Origin: Desmospora profundinema
Lineage (GTDB): Bacteria; Bacillota; Bacilli; Thermoactinomycetales; DSM-45169
Assembly: GCF_031454155.1 (NCBI RefSeq)
Contig: NZ_JAVDQG010000005.1
Location: 248,001-312,000, forward strand
Direction of reading: 5' to 3'
DNA: 64,000 nt
The notes beneath the pieces are model-generated. The model did no database searches and was not told the DNA's origin. It saw only the letters and a list, made by a program, of their open reading frames with translations. The position numbers and the translations under genes were made by a program. Below, one piece after another: positions 47,436 through 56,140 of the stretch; the stretch's first letter is position 1; each line of letters begins with the position of its first letter.

Positions 47436-49070
47436 TTACGAAGCGGCGGAAGGTAAGACATCGACCAAGATTCCATCCAAGACCTGTTGCAAGGAATCCC
47501 TGCCCACCCGATTGTAGAAATCCTGAAAGTTTTCTCCCGGTTGTTTGTTCTCTTTGAAATGAAGCAGGAACTCGCGCAACACCGGTGCCAAGAATGGGGC
47601 TTCAATCTTTCCTTTCAACTTTTCGTTGAAACGGCCTCCTTCTTGCAAGGTGCCGCCCACATAGATTTCAAAGGCTTCCACCAGACCTTTTTTCTCCCGG
47701 GACTTCATTTTGATCCCTTGCAGTCCGATATCGGCGATTTGCCGTTGACCGCAGGAGTTGGGGCACCCCACCATGTGAATACGGACTGGGACATCGATGG
47801 AAACCTCCTCATCCAGGTATTCAGCGATGACACGCATCCGCTCTTTGGTCTCCACCAATGCCAGGTTACAGTATTCAATGCCGGTGCAGGAGACGGAATA
47901 ACCGATGAAATGGGGCGGCTCCACCTGGATCCGGCGAAACAGTTTTTCCTGAAGCATCGTCTCCACTTTTCCATCCGGTACGTTGGGAATGATCAAGTTT
48001 TGAGAGTTGCATGTCCGGATCTCGCCATTTCCGTATTCAGTGGAAATACGTGCCAATTCCAGCACTTCCTCTGCATCCAGGCGGCCCACCGGCACATTGA
48101 GTCCCACATAGGAGAGACCCGGTTGTTTCTGAGGATGGACACCGTAGAAATATCCGGCGTTCCAGTCCTCCAATCGGTCTTCTCCGCGGGAAGGAAGGGG
48201 CCCTGTCAACTCCACCAGTTTTTCCTTGAAGGTTTCCGGTCCCCAGTCGGCCACCAGGAACTTGAGCCGAGCCCGTGTTCGTTTTACCCGATAACCGTAA
48301 TCCCGGAACAGCGTAGTGACAGCGATGGCCACTTCTTTCACCCGCTCGGGTGTAATAAATACATCCAGCTGTTGCGCTAGATAGGGGCGGGCCGACAGTC
48401 CTCCTCCCACTTTGAGGTGGAATCCGACCGTCTCTTTCCCGTCCAACTCCTTCACCGCGGGAGTAAATGCGACACAGTTGATTTCCGCATGGGCGGCATT
48501 GTGGACATTGGAACTGATCGACATCTTGTATTTACGCGGCAAATTGGAGAAATCCTCGTTCCGCTGAAAGAACTGATACACCTCTTCCACGATCGACCCC
48601 GTATCGATCAATTCATGGGGATCAATTCCTGCCAAGGGATTTCCCATGATGGTCCGGGTGATGTCACCGCATGCTCCGACGGCGGAGAGCCCCACCCGCT
48701 CCAGGCGGTCATAGATGTCCGGAATGTCCTCAATTCGCAGCCAATGGAACTGTACCGCCTGACGCGTGGTGATATCAAAAACACCGCGGCCGTAATCGCG
48801 TGCGATGTGAGCCAGGGTAACCACTTGATCGTTTCGGAGCAACCCGGACGGGATGTTTACCCGCATCATGAAGTACCCGTCTTCTTTGGGCTTTTGTAAG
48901 TATAGCCCCGCCCATTTAAACATGGGCCAATGTTCCTTCGGGATGGAGTCAAAACCCTCCTCCGCATAGCGGGGGATCAGCTTCAAAATCTCCAGTCCGT
49001 CCATCTCCAGTTTCTGTTTTTCCGTTTCGTTTAGCTTTTCTTCTTGCGCCCAATGTTTAATGTAAGCCAT
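47436..49070 (-). CDS. Ferredoxin-type sulfite (or nitrite) reductase
   Basis: A 544-residue siroheme/4Fe-4S enzyme. Two ferrite-like half-domains are seen (GYFMMRVNIPSGLLRNDQV; FYGVHPQKQPGLSYVGLNVP); ISSNVHNAAHAEINCVAF and RTCNSQNLIIPNVP are substrate/siroheme segments, and the cluster cysteines are in SCTGIEYCNLALVE and GCPNSCGQ (C-x5-C...C-x3-C). Sulfite specificity is inferred from the surrounding cysH-cysP-sat-cysC genes; the CysJ flavoprotein is missing, so the electron donor is probably ferredoxin. Confidence 0.92.
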   Translation of the reverse strand: MAYIKHWAQEEKLNETEKQKLEMDGLEILKLIPRYAEEGFDSIPKEHWPMFKWAGLYLQKPKEDGYFMMRVNIPSGLLRNDQVVTLAHIARDYGRGVFDITTRQAVQFHWLRIEDIPDIYDRLERVGLSAVGACGDITRTIMGNPLAGIDPHELIDTGSIVEEVYQFFQRNEDFSNLPRKYKMSISSNVHNAAHAEINCVAFTPAVKELDGKETVGFHLKVGGGLSARPYLAQQLDVFITPERVKEVAIAVTTLFRDYGYRVKRTRARLKFLVADWGPETFKEKLVELTGPLPSRGEDRLEDWNAGYFYGVHPQKQPGLSYVGLNVPVGRLDAEEVLELARISTEYGNGEIRTCNSQNLIIPNVPDGKVETMLQEKLFRRIQVEPPHFIGYSVSCTGIEYCNLALVETKERMRVIAEYLDEEVSIDVPVRIHMVGCPNSCGQRQIADIGLQGIKMKSREKKGLVEAFEIYVGGTLQEGGRFNEKLKGKIEAPFLAPVLREFLLHFKENKQPGENFQDFYNRVGRDSLQQVLDGILVDVLPSAAS

Positions 49071-49086
49071 ACTCGCTCTCCTTTCA

Positions 49087-49686
49087 TCAGATCAAACCCT
49101 GATCGATGAGATATTGGATCACCTGTTCCGCTCCCTCTTCCACCCCGCAGCGATCAGTATAGATGATCAGTTCCGGTTTCTCCGGGGACTCATAGGGGGC
49201 ATCCACTCCGGTGAATCCCGCGATCTCTCCACGCCGCGCCTTTGCGTACAGCCCTTTCGGATCACGCTGTTCACAGGTGTTCAGTGGACAATCGACAAAC
49301 ACTTCGACAAACTCTCCCGGCTCCAGTAAGGCCCGAACCCGTTCCCGGTCCTCCCGGTAGGGAGAGATAAAAGCCGTCAGGGCAAATTGACCGCTGTCCA
49401 CAAACAGCTTGGCCACCTCACCGATTCGGCGGATATTTTCTTGCCGGTCCTCCGGCGAAAAGGTCAGACCGCGATTTAACCCGTGGCGGATGTTGTCACC
49501 GTCCAAGACGTAGGCCTGCACCCCGCGCTCCAGGAGAAGATGTTGTACGGTATTGGCCAGAGTGGACTTGCCTGAGCCGGATAATCCGGTAAACCACAAC
49601 ACCGCGCTGCCGTGACCATTTCGTTGGCGGCGCTCCTCTTTGGAAACCGAAGATTCGTGCCATGTGATGTTGGTACTCATACCCAT
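49087..49686 (-). CDS. cysC: Adenylylsulfate kinase
   Basis: A 199-residue kinase making PAPS from APS. P-loop [39 protein letters not shown] (APS-binding), and [22 protein letters not shown] with [16 protein letters not shown] are all typical. It starts 6 bases downstream of sat. Confidence 0.96.
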   Translation of the reverse strand: MGMSTNITWHESSVSKEERRQRNGHGSAVLWFTGLSGSGKSTLANTVQHLLLERGVQAYVLDGDNIRHGLNRGLTFSPEDRQENIRRIGEVAKLFVDSGQFALTAFISPYREDRERVRALLEPGEFVEVFVDCPLNTCEQRDPKGLYAKARRGEIAGFTGVDAPYESPEKPELIIYTDRCGVEEGAEQVIQYLIDQGLI

Positions 49687-49692
49687 CCCTCC

Positions 49693-50844
49693 CTATCCAG
49701 TGGTAACCGGTTCTTTTTTGCTCAACCCGCGAATCAGGACATCAGCCACTTCCGGCCGGGTGAAGGTGGCCGGGGGACGCTGACCGTTCCGCAGCATTTC
49801 CCGCACTTTGGTACCGGACAAGAAGACGTGATGCTCCTTGGGGCAAGGGCAGGTTTTGGCCGTCGCCATGTTGCCGCAGCGTTCGCAGTAGAAGCTGTGT
49901 TCAAAGAACAGCGGGGTGATCCCCAACTCACCCGGTTTAAATTCGGAAAAGATGTGCTGCGCATCGTAGGTGCCGTAGTAATCTCCCACGCCTGCATGAT
50001 CGCGGCCGACGATAAAGTGGGTGCAGCCGAAGTTTTTTCGTACCAGAGCGTGAAAGATCGCTTCCCTGGGACCGGCATAACGCATGGCTGCCGGAAACAC
50101 GGACAAAAACACGCGATCCGCAGGATAATAACCGTCCAGGAGCACCTGATAGCTCTCCATTCTCACATCCGCCGGAATATCATCCGACTTGGTTTCTCCT
50201 ACCAATGGATTTAAAAAAAGTCCGTCCACGATTTCCAAGGCTGTTTTTTGGATATATTCATGGGCGCGATGGACCGGATTCCGCGTCTGAAACCCCACGA
50301 TGGTCTTCCACCCCCGCCGGCGGAACGTTTCCCGGGTTTGGGAAGGATCCAGATGATATTCGGCAAAACGCGGCCGGGTACGCTTCACCAACTGGACAGG
50401 ACCGCCAACATACACCTCTCCACGCTTCCACAACCGATCCACGCCGGGATGGGCTCTGTCCGTTGTCCGGTAGACTTGCTCCGCCTCTACTGCCTTATCG
50501 GGAATGTAGGTCTCCTCCACCTGCAATACACCGTAAACCTCGCCATCCTTGACCAATTTCACTTCTTCCCCGACAGACAACCCTTCCGCCGTCTCCCGAG
50601 AGACGGGCAAAGCGATGGGCAAACTCCAGGGTAAGCCCGATGCCAGCCGCATCTCATCCACGACAGAGCGGTAATCCCGCTCCCCCATGAATCCGGTCAA
50701 GGGGCTGTAACCACCAATCCCGATCAACTCCAGGTCGCTTAAGGCAATGGCGTCCAACTCCACTTCTTTCCACGATTCCCTCACCGGATAATCCGGATTA
50801 AACCGGTTTACCAATTCTCCTCCATGGGGCACGCTTACACTCAT
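49693..50844 (-). CDS. sat: Sulfate adenylyltransferase
   Basis: A 383-residue ATP sulfurylase. [16 protein letters not shown] holds the HxxH-like catalytic loop, [17 protein letters not shown] is the second signature, and [15 protein letters not shown] is the N-terminal motif. A Cys set ([15 protein letters not shown]) near 310-325 suggests the zinc-binding site known in this group. It activates sulfate with ATP to APS. Confidence 0.96.
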   Translation of the reverse strand: MSVSVPHGGELVNRFNPDYPVRESWKEVELDAIALSDLELIGIGGYSPLTGFMGERDYRSVVDEMRLASGLPWSLPIALPVSRETAEGLSVGEEVKLVKDGEVYGVLQVEETYIPDKAVEAEQVYRTTDRAHPGVDRLWKRGEVYVGGPVQLVKRTRPRFAEYHLDPSQTRETFRRRGWKTIVGFQTRNPVHRAHEYIQKTALEIVDGLFLNPLVGETKSDDIPADVRMESYQVLLDGYYPADRVFLSVFPAAMRYAGPREAIFHALVRKNFGCTHFIVGRDHAGVGDYYGTYDAQHIFSEFKPGELGITPLFFEHSFYCERCGNMATAKTCPCPKEHHVFLSGTKVREMLRNGQRPPATFTRPEVADVLIRGLSKKEPVTTG

Positions 50845-50880
50845 CCCGACTTCCTCCTCTTATTCTTCGGACTAACGTAT

Positions 50881-50969
50881 TCGAGTCGGCATGGCCGTTT
50901 TCGCTTCGTTACAAAAAGCACAAAAGCTCTTGCCGGCCACACCAACCCTCTTTGATCAGCCACGCCCTA
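50881..50969. repeat. MITE-like element 4 inside the sulfate operon
   Basis: Ends in CCACGCCCTA, matching the terminal repeat of element 1 (15951-16148). TTCGCTTCGTTACAAAAAGC matches that element's core, and the 54-base cassette is absent. It lies between cysP and sat, within what should be one transcript. The left terminus is not clear. Confidence 0.6.
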
Positions 50970-52043
50970 AATCCCTCCACCGTGCTCATGTACCGACCGT
51001 TTATCCCGACGTACCGAGCGCACCAGGCTGATGGAACCCAGCGTGGCCAAGAAAACGCAGACGACTGCAATCACCGACCACATATCACCATGAATCAAAG
51101 CCTGAACCAATCCATATGCAATCACTAGAGAAACTACAGGTGAGACCGCCCAAACTTGTGCCATTTGTACAATGACTCCCTTTTGCCAAAGGGAAAATCC
51201 CTTTTGCGCGGTCCCAATCCCAATGATGGCCGAGGTGGTCACCTGTGTAAGCGGCACTGGGATTCCCCACAGGGAGGCGGTGATCACCAGGGTTGCACCT
51301 GTTCCGGAGATGGCGCTCCCTTCCAACAAAGAATAACGGGTAATCCGCTTTCCGTTGGTTTCCAGCACCTTGCCTCCCAGGAGGAGAGCACCCAGTGCCA
51401 CAAACAGCCCGCCGATCCAAATACCCTCCGAGATGGATAAGAGACCCGCTCCCACCAAAGGGCCGACGGCGTTGGCTACGTTATTCATTCCTGCAGAGAA
51501 CGCCTCCAGAAATCCGGTGGCCACCACCAACAAGGTCAGCCATCGTTTCCAGGTTGATCCCAACAGGGACGGGAACTTCTTTTCCAACCAATGGATCCCT
51601 TTCCCGGCGAAAAAAGCGATCGTAAAGGCCGCAATCGGGGTGAGAATCCAAAAAGAAACGATGACCGTCAAATTGGACAGGTACAGCGCCTGAAATGCGA
51701 TCCCAACACCCACCACCGCTCCCACCGTCACTTCGCTAGTGGAAAGGGGAATTCCGATAAGATTGGCAATAAACAGGGAAAGACACGCGGAGGCCAAGAT
51801 GATCACCGCTACCTCCACTGACAACAGAGAAGTGGGAACGATTCCTTCCCCTACGGTTTTCACCACTTCCCCTCCACCCAAAGCGGCACCGAGAAATACA
51901 CCCAATCCACACAGTAAAAGTGCAACCCTACGTCGGCGTACCGCCCCGGAGCCATAAGCCACTCCCATCGATGCAGCCGCGCCGCTGGCACCGATATTCA
52001 TGGCGAAAAAACAAGCGACCGCCACTGCTACAGCAAATGCCAT
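50967..52043 (-). CDS. cysP: Sulfate permease CysP (PiT family)
   Basis: A 358-residue transporter with about ten to eleven helices. Both halves carry the PiT signature (MNIGASGAAASMGVAYGSGA near 15-35; FSAGMNNVANAVGPLVGAGL in the second). AFAVAVAVACFFAMNIG begins the first helix. The ATG has GAGGAG upstream. The homologue in the B. subtilis cysH operon imports sulfate; position between cysH and sat supports sulfate rather than phosphate. Confidence 0.92.
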   Translation of the reverse strand: MAFAVAVAVACFFAMNIGASGAAASMGVAYGSGAVRRRRVALLLCGLGVFLGAALGGGEVVKTVGEGIVPTSLLSVEVAVIILASACLSLFIANLIGIPLSTSEVTVGAVVGVGIAFQALYLSNLTVIVSFWILTPIAAFTIAFFAGKGIHWLEKKFPSLLGSTWKRWLTLLVVATGFLEAFSAGMNNVANAVGPLVGAGLLSISEGIWIGGLFVALGALLLGGKVLETNGKRITRYSLLEGSAISGTGATLVITASLWGIPVPLTQVTTSAIIGIGTAQKGFSLWQKGVIVQMAQVWAVSPVVSLVIAYGLVQALIHGDMWSVIAVVCVFLATLGSISLVRSVRRDKRSVHEHGGGI

Positions 52044-52059
52044 TCCCCTCTCCTCACCT

Positions 52060-52773
52060 TTACGAGTGCAATCCGCACTCGGTCTTCTCGCTGCCCGTCC
52101 AGCGACCGGCACGCAAGTCTTCTCCATCCTTTACCGCACGCGTGCACGGAACGCACCCGATACTGGGGTATCCCTGATGATGAAGGGGATTGACCGGAAG
52201 ATCACGCTCCCGGATAAAGGCCCATACATCCTCCCAAGTCCAATGGATCAAGGGACACACTTTGATGGATTGAAACCGTTCGTCCTGGTTGAGAAACGAA
52301 GTAAATCGCCGCGTTGGAGACTGCTCCCGGCGCAGTCCCGAGATCCAGGCCGGAACCCCTTTCAGGGCCCGTTCCAATGGCAACACTTTCCGAATACGAC
52401 AGCATTGATCCGGTTCGCGTTGCCATAGGGCGTCTCCATGCTGCTTCGCCTGCTCCTCCAGGGTAAGATCCGGCTTCAACCGCTCCACCACCAAACGGGG
52501 ATACCGTTTTTCTACCCGCTGGATCAATTCCAGAGTCTCAGGAAAGTGCAACCCCGTGTCTAGAAAGATCAAGCGGGCGTCCGGTTTTGCTTCAGCTAGC
52601 ATTTCGATCAAAACGGCGCTTTCCGCCCCGAAACTGCAAGCATAAACCAGATCATCTCCATAAGTGTCAACTGCCCAAGATATAACGGCTCTGGCTCCAT
52701 GATCGGCTCCACTGATAGAAAAAGACGGTTTCTTTACTTTATTCCAGTTGCTATAAACCGGTCGGGCTACCAT
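52060..52773 (-). CDS. cysH: Phosphoadenylyl/adenylyl-sulfate reductase
   Basis: A 237-residue thioredoxin-dependent reductase producing sulfite. VYACSFGAESAVLIEM is the PP-loop. The Cys pairs QCCRIRK and IGCVPCTRAV would bind the 4Fe-4S cluster of the APS-using type, and the catalytic Cys is in TECGLHS at the end. The ATG follows AAAGGAGG. First large gene of the sulfate operon; a hairpin with T8 lies just before its ribosome site. Confidence 0.95.
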   Translation of the reverse strand: MVARPVYSNWNKVKKPSFSISGADHGARAVISWAVDTYGDDLVYACSFGAESAVLIEMLAEAKPDARLIFLDTGLHFPETLELIQRVEKRYPRLVVERLKPDLTLEEQAKQHGDALWQREPDQCCRIRKVLPLERALKGVPAWISGLRREQSPTRRFTSFLNQDERFQSIKVCPLIHWTWEDVWAFIRERDLPVNPLHHQGYPSIGCVPCTRAVKDGEDLRAGRWTGSEKTECGLHS

Positions 52774-52794
52774 ACTCTCTCCTCCTTTCACAAG

Positions 52795-52837
52795 AAAAAA
52801 AAGGCGAACGGCACCCATATTCAGGCAACCGACCGCC
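52795..52837 (-). terminator. Terminator/attenuator between yezD and cysH
   Basis: Minus strand GGCGGTCGGTTGCC pairs with GGGTGCCGTTCGCC (with a few mismatches) and is followed by eight Ts. It ends 14 bases before the cysH ribosome site, so it must be read through for the cys operon to be made from the upstream promoter. Confidence 0.75.
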
Positions 52838-52871
52838 TCCAGTTTGTCTGGTCAGCAATCCTTGACTTTCT

Positions 52872-53021
52872 TCATCGAATACGCACTTTCTCATTTTTCT
52901 CCAACTGAATTACTTTTCCATCTTGTACAACCAGTGTGATGGAGCCGTACTTCATCGTTTCCAACATCTTTTCGATCTGGTCGAAAATTTCTTTGAAATC
53001 CGTATTTTCTTTTTGCCCCAC
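52872..53021 (-). CDS. yezD: YezD-family small protein
   Basis: A 49-residue protein starting at GTG with AAGGAGG eight bases upstream. FDQIEKMLETMKYGSITLVV followed by QDGKVIQLEKNEKVRIR is the DUF2292/YezD pattern. Members are commonly next to sulfur-assimilation genes. It lies directly under the SAM riboswitch and is the first gene of the operon; function unknown, small soluble beta-rich protein likely. Confidence 0.85.
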   Translation of the reverse strand: MGQKENTDFKEIFDQIEKMLETMKYGSITLVVQDGKVIQLEKNEKVRIR

Positions 53022-53050
53022 CCCAATGCCCTCCTTGTGAAAAATGAAAT

Positions 53051-53218
53051 AAAAAAGCCTCGTCCATTTTGGAGAGACTGGGGTGTATCATAAAATAGAC
53101 CCAAATCTTATCTTCCAAAATGGAAACCATTTTGTCGGAATTAGCACCTTGCTTTCCAACAGCAGGTTGCCGGGCTTCATAGGGCCGAATCCCTCCGCCT
53201 CTCTGGATAAGAGTTAGT
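53051..53218 (-). promoter_or_regulatory. SAM-I riboswitch (S-box) with terminator
   Basis: Minus strand shows the S-box core: CTCTTATCCAGAGAGG, GGAGGGATTCGGCCCTATGA, AGCCCGGCAACCTGC, AAGGTGCTAATTCC, and the closing GATAAGA (aptamer about 53106-53218). A terminator follows (53056-53080, GTCTCTCC/GGACGAGGC, six Ts). The P4 segment CCATTTTGGA is exactly complementary to TCCAAAATGG in the terminator's 5' arm, a probable antiterminator. High SAM should switch the operon off. Confidence 0.93.
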
Positions 53219-53221
53219 TCT

Positions 53222-53250
53222 ATCTTAGAGACTTCCGTCATGGAAGTCAA
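53222..53250 (-). promoter_or_regulatory. Promoter of the SAM-riboswitch transcript
   Basis: Minus strand TTGACT (53245-53250), 17-base spacer, TAAGAT (53222-53227), placing the start a few bases before the aptamer. Confidence 0.75.
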
Positions 53251-53409
53251 GGTTTTTTTCTTACTTTTTTGATCGGATTAATCCATCATTCGATTTTATC
53301 AGGCCTTTTGCTTTTTTAGCGTGTGATCCAAAATTTGTCTCCCGTTTTCTCAACAGCAACACCCAGCGATCCCACCACGGGATCCGGAGCCATTCCCCCA
53401 CTTTGATTT

Positions 53410-53658
53410 TCACCGGTTCCCCTCTCTCTTCCTTTCTTTTTCCATTTGCATGTCATCCTCCACCGGTTGATAAAATAAGTACTCCACCGAAACGCCATAA
53501 TATTGGGCCAACTTCACCTTGATATCATCCCGAGGAACTCGGCGGCCGTTTTCATACATCTGAAGAGCACTGACGCTGATATGCAACTGTCCTGCCACTT
53601 CGGTTCGGGACCGCGCCCCGCGTAAATGTACCAATTTTCTAGCCATCGATTCCCGCAT
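53410..53658 (-). CDS. XRE-family DNA-binding protein
   Basis: An 82-residue protein containing one HTH_3 domain: LVHLRGARSRTEVAGQLHIS then VSALQMYENGRRVPRDD and KLAQYYGVSVEYLFYQP. The ATG with AGGTG upstream was chosen. The tail MQMEKERKREGNR is highly charged. It faces the plus-strand XRE gene across a 140-base divergent promoter region. Target unknown. Confidence 0.8.
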   Translation of the reverse strand: MRESMARKLVHLRGARSRTEVAGQLHISVSALQMYENGRRVPRDDIKVKLAQYYGVSVEYLFYQPVEDDMQMEKERKREGNR

Positions 53659-53796
53659 ACGCACCACCTGACACATGAGGTGTTCCGTTATATTATAAAT
53701 TACAATAAGTGTATTTGAAACACTTCAGGTACAAATTCTGTCTATTTCACACGATTTGTGTTAAGCTGAATAAAGATGAAAGGAGGCGCTTCAAAC

Positions 53797-54204
53797 ATGT
53801 CCTTGGGGAAACGGCTTCGCACCTTGCGTATGCGCCGGAAAATGCGACAGGAAGATATCGCCAACCTCCTGGAGATCAGCAAGAGTGCCGTTGGCATGTA
53901 TGAACGGGGAGATCGGGAACCCTCCCTGGAAACACTCCGGAAGCTGGCCGATCTATACGGGGTGACCACCGACTTTCTGCTGGGGCGAACCGTTCATTCT
54001 ACCGACGTTCTAGGGGACAGTTACCAAGAGGCTAATTTGCGCGAGTTTTTGGAACAGGAAGAATTGCACTGGGATCATGTCCCCCTTACAACAAGGGATG
54101 TGTCCACATTTCGTCATGTGGTCGAATGGGGCATTCAGGAGAGAAAAGCGGTATACCGGGTGTCAGGGCCGCGAAAACGAAAGGAAAACAATCACTCAGA
54201 CTAA
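53797..54204 (+). CDS. XRE-family transcriptional regulator
   Basis: A 135-residue regulator: SLGKRLRTLRMRRKMRQEDI, LEISKSAVGMYERGDREPSLETL and KLADLYGVTTDFLLGRT are a complete SinR/Xre-like HTH. The C-terminal 60 residues (EQEELHWDHVPLTTRDVSTF) are of unknown fold. The ATG follows AAAGGAGG. Divergent from the shorter XRE gene; mutual regulation is likely but inferred. Confidence 0.88.
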   Translation: MSLGKRLRTLRMRRKMRQEDIANLLEISKSAVGMYERGDREPSLETLRKLADLYGVTTDFLLGRTVHSTDVLGDSYQEANLREFLEQEELHWDHVPLTTRDVSTFRHVVEWGIQERKAVYRVSGPRKRKENNHSD

Positions 54205-54234
54205 GGTGTGACTTATCGAATACATGGGAGTGTC

Positions 54235-54273
54235 AGCATACCAACTCTTTGAGAAGTCGGTATGCTTTTTTAT
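54235..54273 (+). terminator. Terminator after the XRE regulator
   Basis: AGCATACC...GGTATGCT hairpin (54235-54266) followed by TTTTTT. Confidence 0.85.
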
Positions 54274-54290
54274 GGCACCCCATCCCTCTG

Positions 54291-55025
54291 CTACTGCTTC
54301 ACTCTGTACCAGTATTTATATGCCTCTTGAAAACCTAGTTTCGAGTACAGCCTTCGGGCCGGTCCATTCGTAAGCATAACTTGGAGATACGCTTGTTTCG
54401 CTTCATTTTCGATTCCCCAATTTAGTAAATGGAGCATTAACTGCTCTCCCAGTCCCCGATTTCGATGATGCGAGTCTGTAATCATATCAAATATACCCAG
54501 GTACCCGCCTTTGATCGTACCCAATCCACAAGCGACAGCGCGATCTTCTAAATAAAGAGAGAAAAAGCATTTTTCGAAAATGATGGAGGATAACATTTGT
54601 TTTATGGTGAACCGATGATTGGGATCAACTTTTGTTAGTCTGCAAAAATGATTGAACCAACTGTTGGTTAATTTCTCGTCCCTTTTAACCGTATGGATCA
54701 AGGGCTGTTTCATTTCAGTAAGATTTAAAATTTGAACACTGGTATCATCCATTGCCTCATAACCTTTTTTTACGAGGACCTCATCCAAGTTTGCTGGATA
54801 AACGGAAGATGTCATCTTATAAATGGTCTTTAACCGCTTGTGTGAATAGATATCCTCACAATAGGCGATTTTTCTCTCGATATCACCATGTGAATCATAT
54901 ATCGGATGAATGGAATTAGCCCGATTCGTGTAGCCGTCAGAAAACCTTAGTAACCACCCATCATGGACGATGGTTTGCAACGCGGGCCAGGCATTCAGCG
55001 AGTATTCCTCCATTTTCTGAATCAT
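54291..55025 (-). CDS. GNAT-family N-acetyltransferase
   Basis: A 244-residue protein. The C-terminal part is a GNAT domain: acetyl-CoA-binding motif A in ITDSHHRNRGLGEQLMLHLL (Q/R-x-x-G-x-G form), followed by VMLTNGPARRLYSKLGFQEAYKYWY. The N-terminal 120 residues resemble the double-GNAT architecture. GGAGG lies upstream of the ATG. The gene is noticeably AT-richer than its neighbours, which suggests recent acquisition. Substrate unknown. Confidence 0.85.
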   Translation of the reverse strand: MIQKMEEYSLNAWPALQTIVHDGWLLRFSDGYTNRANSIHPIYDSHGDIERKIAYCEDIYSHKRLKTIYKMTSSVYPANLDEVLVKKGYEAMDDTSVQILNLTEMKQPLIHTVKRDEKLTNSWFNHFCRLTKVDPNHRFTIKQMLSSIIFEKCFFSLYLEDRAVACGLGTIKGGYLGIFDMITDSHHRNRGLGEQLMLHLLNWGIENEAKQAYLQVMLTNGPARRLYSKLGFQEAYKYWYRVKQ

Positions 55026-55152
55026 CGGTATTCCTCCGCTAGGTGTAGTTCGAATAATAATACAATATATATGTATATTTATTCAACGAAATGTAGCACA
55101 AATGTCAATAGATCGAAGAGTACCGGTCTGTACCTCTTTTTACTCTTTCTCT

Positions 55153-55842
55153 CTACAAGGAAGGAGTTTCCGCAGCTTTTGGTCGTTCTCCTTCCCATTG
55201 CCGGAGACGTGAAGACACATTACTGGTCAACCAATAAAGGGAGAGTGCCGACGGAACTGCAAGGGTACAGACAAACACCGCCAGCCTGGTCAGCACTAGC
55301 CCGACATGGTGTCTCACATCGGAGGGAGACTCCTGCCACCCTTGCCACGCAGTCGTCCATCCCGCCGCCAACGGCAGCAAGAACCAGGGATCGGGCTGTC
55401 CCAATAACAACCACAGAAACCGGCTCTCCCCGATGTGCGGATCACCCCTGACCACCTGGTATAGGGCAACGATCACGGGAAGTTGATACAAGAGCGGGAA
55501 AAAGGGGATCAAAAACGGAGCAATCGTCCAAGGCCGTCTTGATTTTGGCAGCAGGGCGGCAACTGCCGACGTCCATCTCTTCCAAGCGGAAGATCGCTTT
55601 AGACTATTGAAAACGAGGGGAAGAAGCCACATTCGGAACAGGAGGGTCCCCACCAGAATCGCCCCCCCGTAGTTACCCAACCAGCGATGGAACCACTCCA
55701 GAAGCCCGATCAAGGGATGGACAAAGGCAAGGTCCCACACTCCTTCCTGATGAGAAGAGGGAGCTTCCCGCCAATCCGACTCACATCCTGTCAACCCGGC
55801 AACGCTGAGAATCCCCATCCGCTTGATCCGTCCCTTCTTCAC
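55153..55842 (-). CDS. Short divergent YidC/Oxa1-like membrane insertase
   Basis: A 229-residue lipoprotein-like membrane protein: the N terminus ends in SVAGLTGCES, a lipobox. FVHPLIGLLEWFHRWLGNYG and LVGTLLFRMWLLPLVFNSL match the YidC/SpoIIIJ start of the insertase core, with the pore-facing Arg in LLFRMWLLP. The remaining helices (FLIPFFPLLYQLPVIVALYQ, SALSLYWLTSNVSS) also fit. It is shorter and more divergent than housekeeping YidC, so a specialised paralogue. GTG start after AGGAGG. Confidence 0.75.
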   Translation of the reverse strand: MKKGRIKRMGILSVAGLTGCESDWREAPSSHQEGVWDLAFVHPLIGLLEWFHRWLGNYGGAILVGTLLFRMWLLPLVFNSLKRSSAWKRWTSAVAALLPKSRRPWTIAPFLIPFFPLLYQLPVIVALYQVVRGDPHIGESRFLWLLLGQPDPWFLLPLAAGWTTAWQGWQESPSDVRHHVGLVLTRLAVFVCTLAVPSALSLYWLTSNVSSRLRQWEGERPKAAETPSL

Positions 55843-55927
55843 GAAAGCATCCTCCTACAACAGGCGGCCACCGACCGACACAACCGATGACTAACAGGAT
55901 GTCCGCTTCCACAGACAGATAAACGTG

Positions 55928-55953
55928 AAAAAACGACCGATCCGATCGGTCGT
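55928..55953. terminator. Palindromic terminator downstream of the PgpA-like gene
   Basis: ACGACCGATC and its complement (55933-55953); on the minus strand it is followed by TTTTTT. It is about 190 bases past the stop of the PgpA-like gene. The DNA between (55954-56140) holds no gene I can see. Confidence 0.7.
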
Positions 55954-56140
55954 CAGATGACAAAGGGGACCCGTAACCCGATTATTCGTCGCCTCTTTCC
56001 CTTTCATAGATGTAATGCAGCCCGCTCCGCCTGGGTCCTACGGAGACACCGCTGGTAGTCCAAAAGGGGTTACACCGGAAACCGTTCCCCTTTCCCCTTC
56101 AAATAAGAGGTTTGTCAGCAGCCTTACAACCAAAATCACG

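Noticed and set aside
53316-53498. 60-codon minus-strand ORF overlapping the XRE gene
   Set aside because: Its first half is the XRE gene in another frame; only its last 25 codons could be independent.
55954-56140. Riboswitch-like pairing (GGACCC with GGGTCC) between the YidC-like and PgpA-like genes
   Set aside because: The complementary ends are short and I could not match the interior to any riboswitch family I know.
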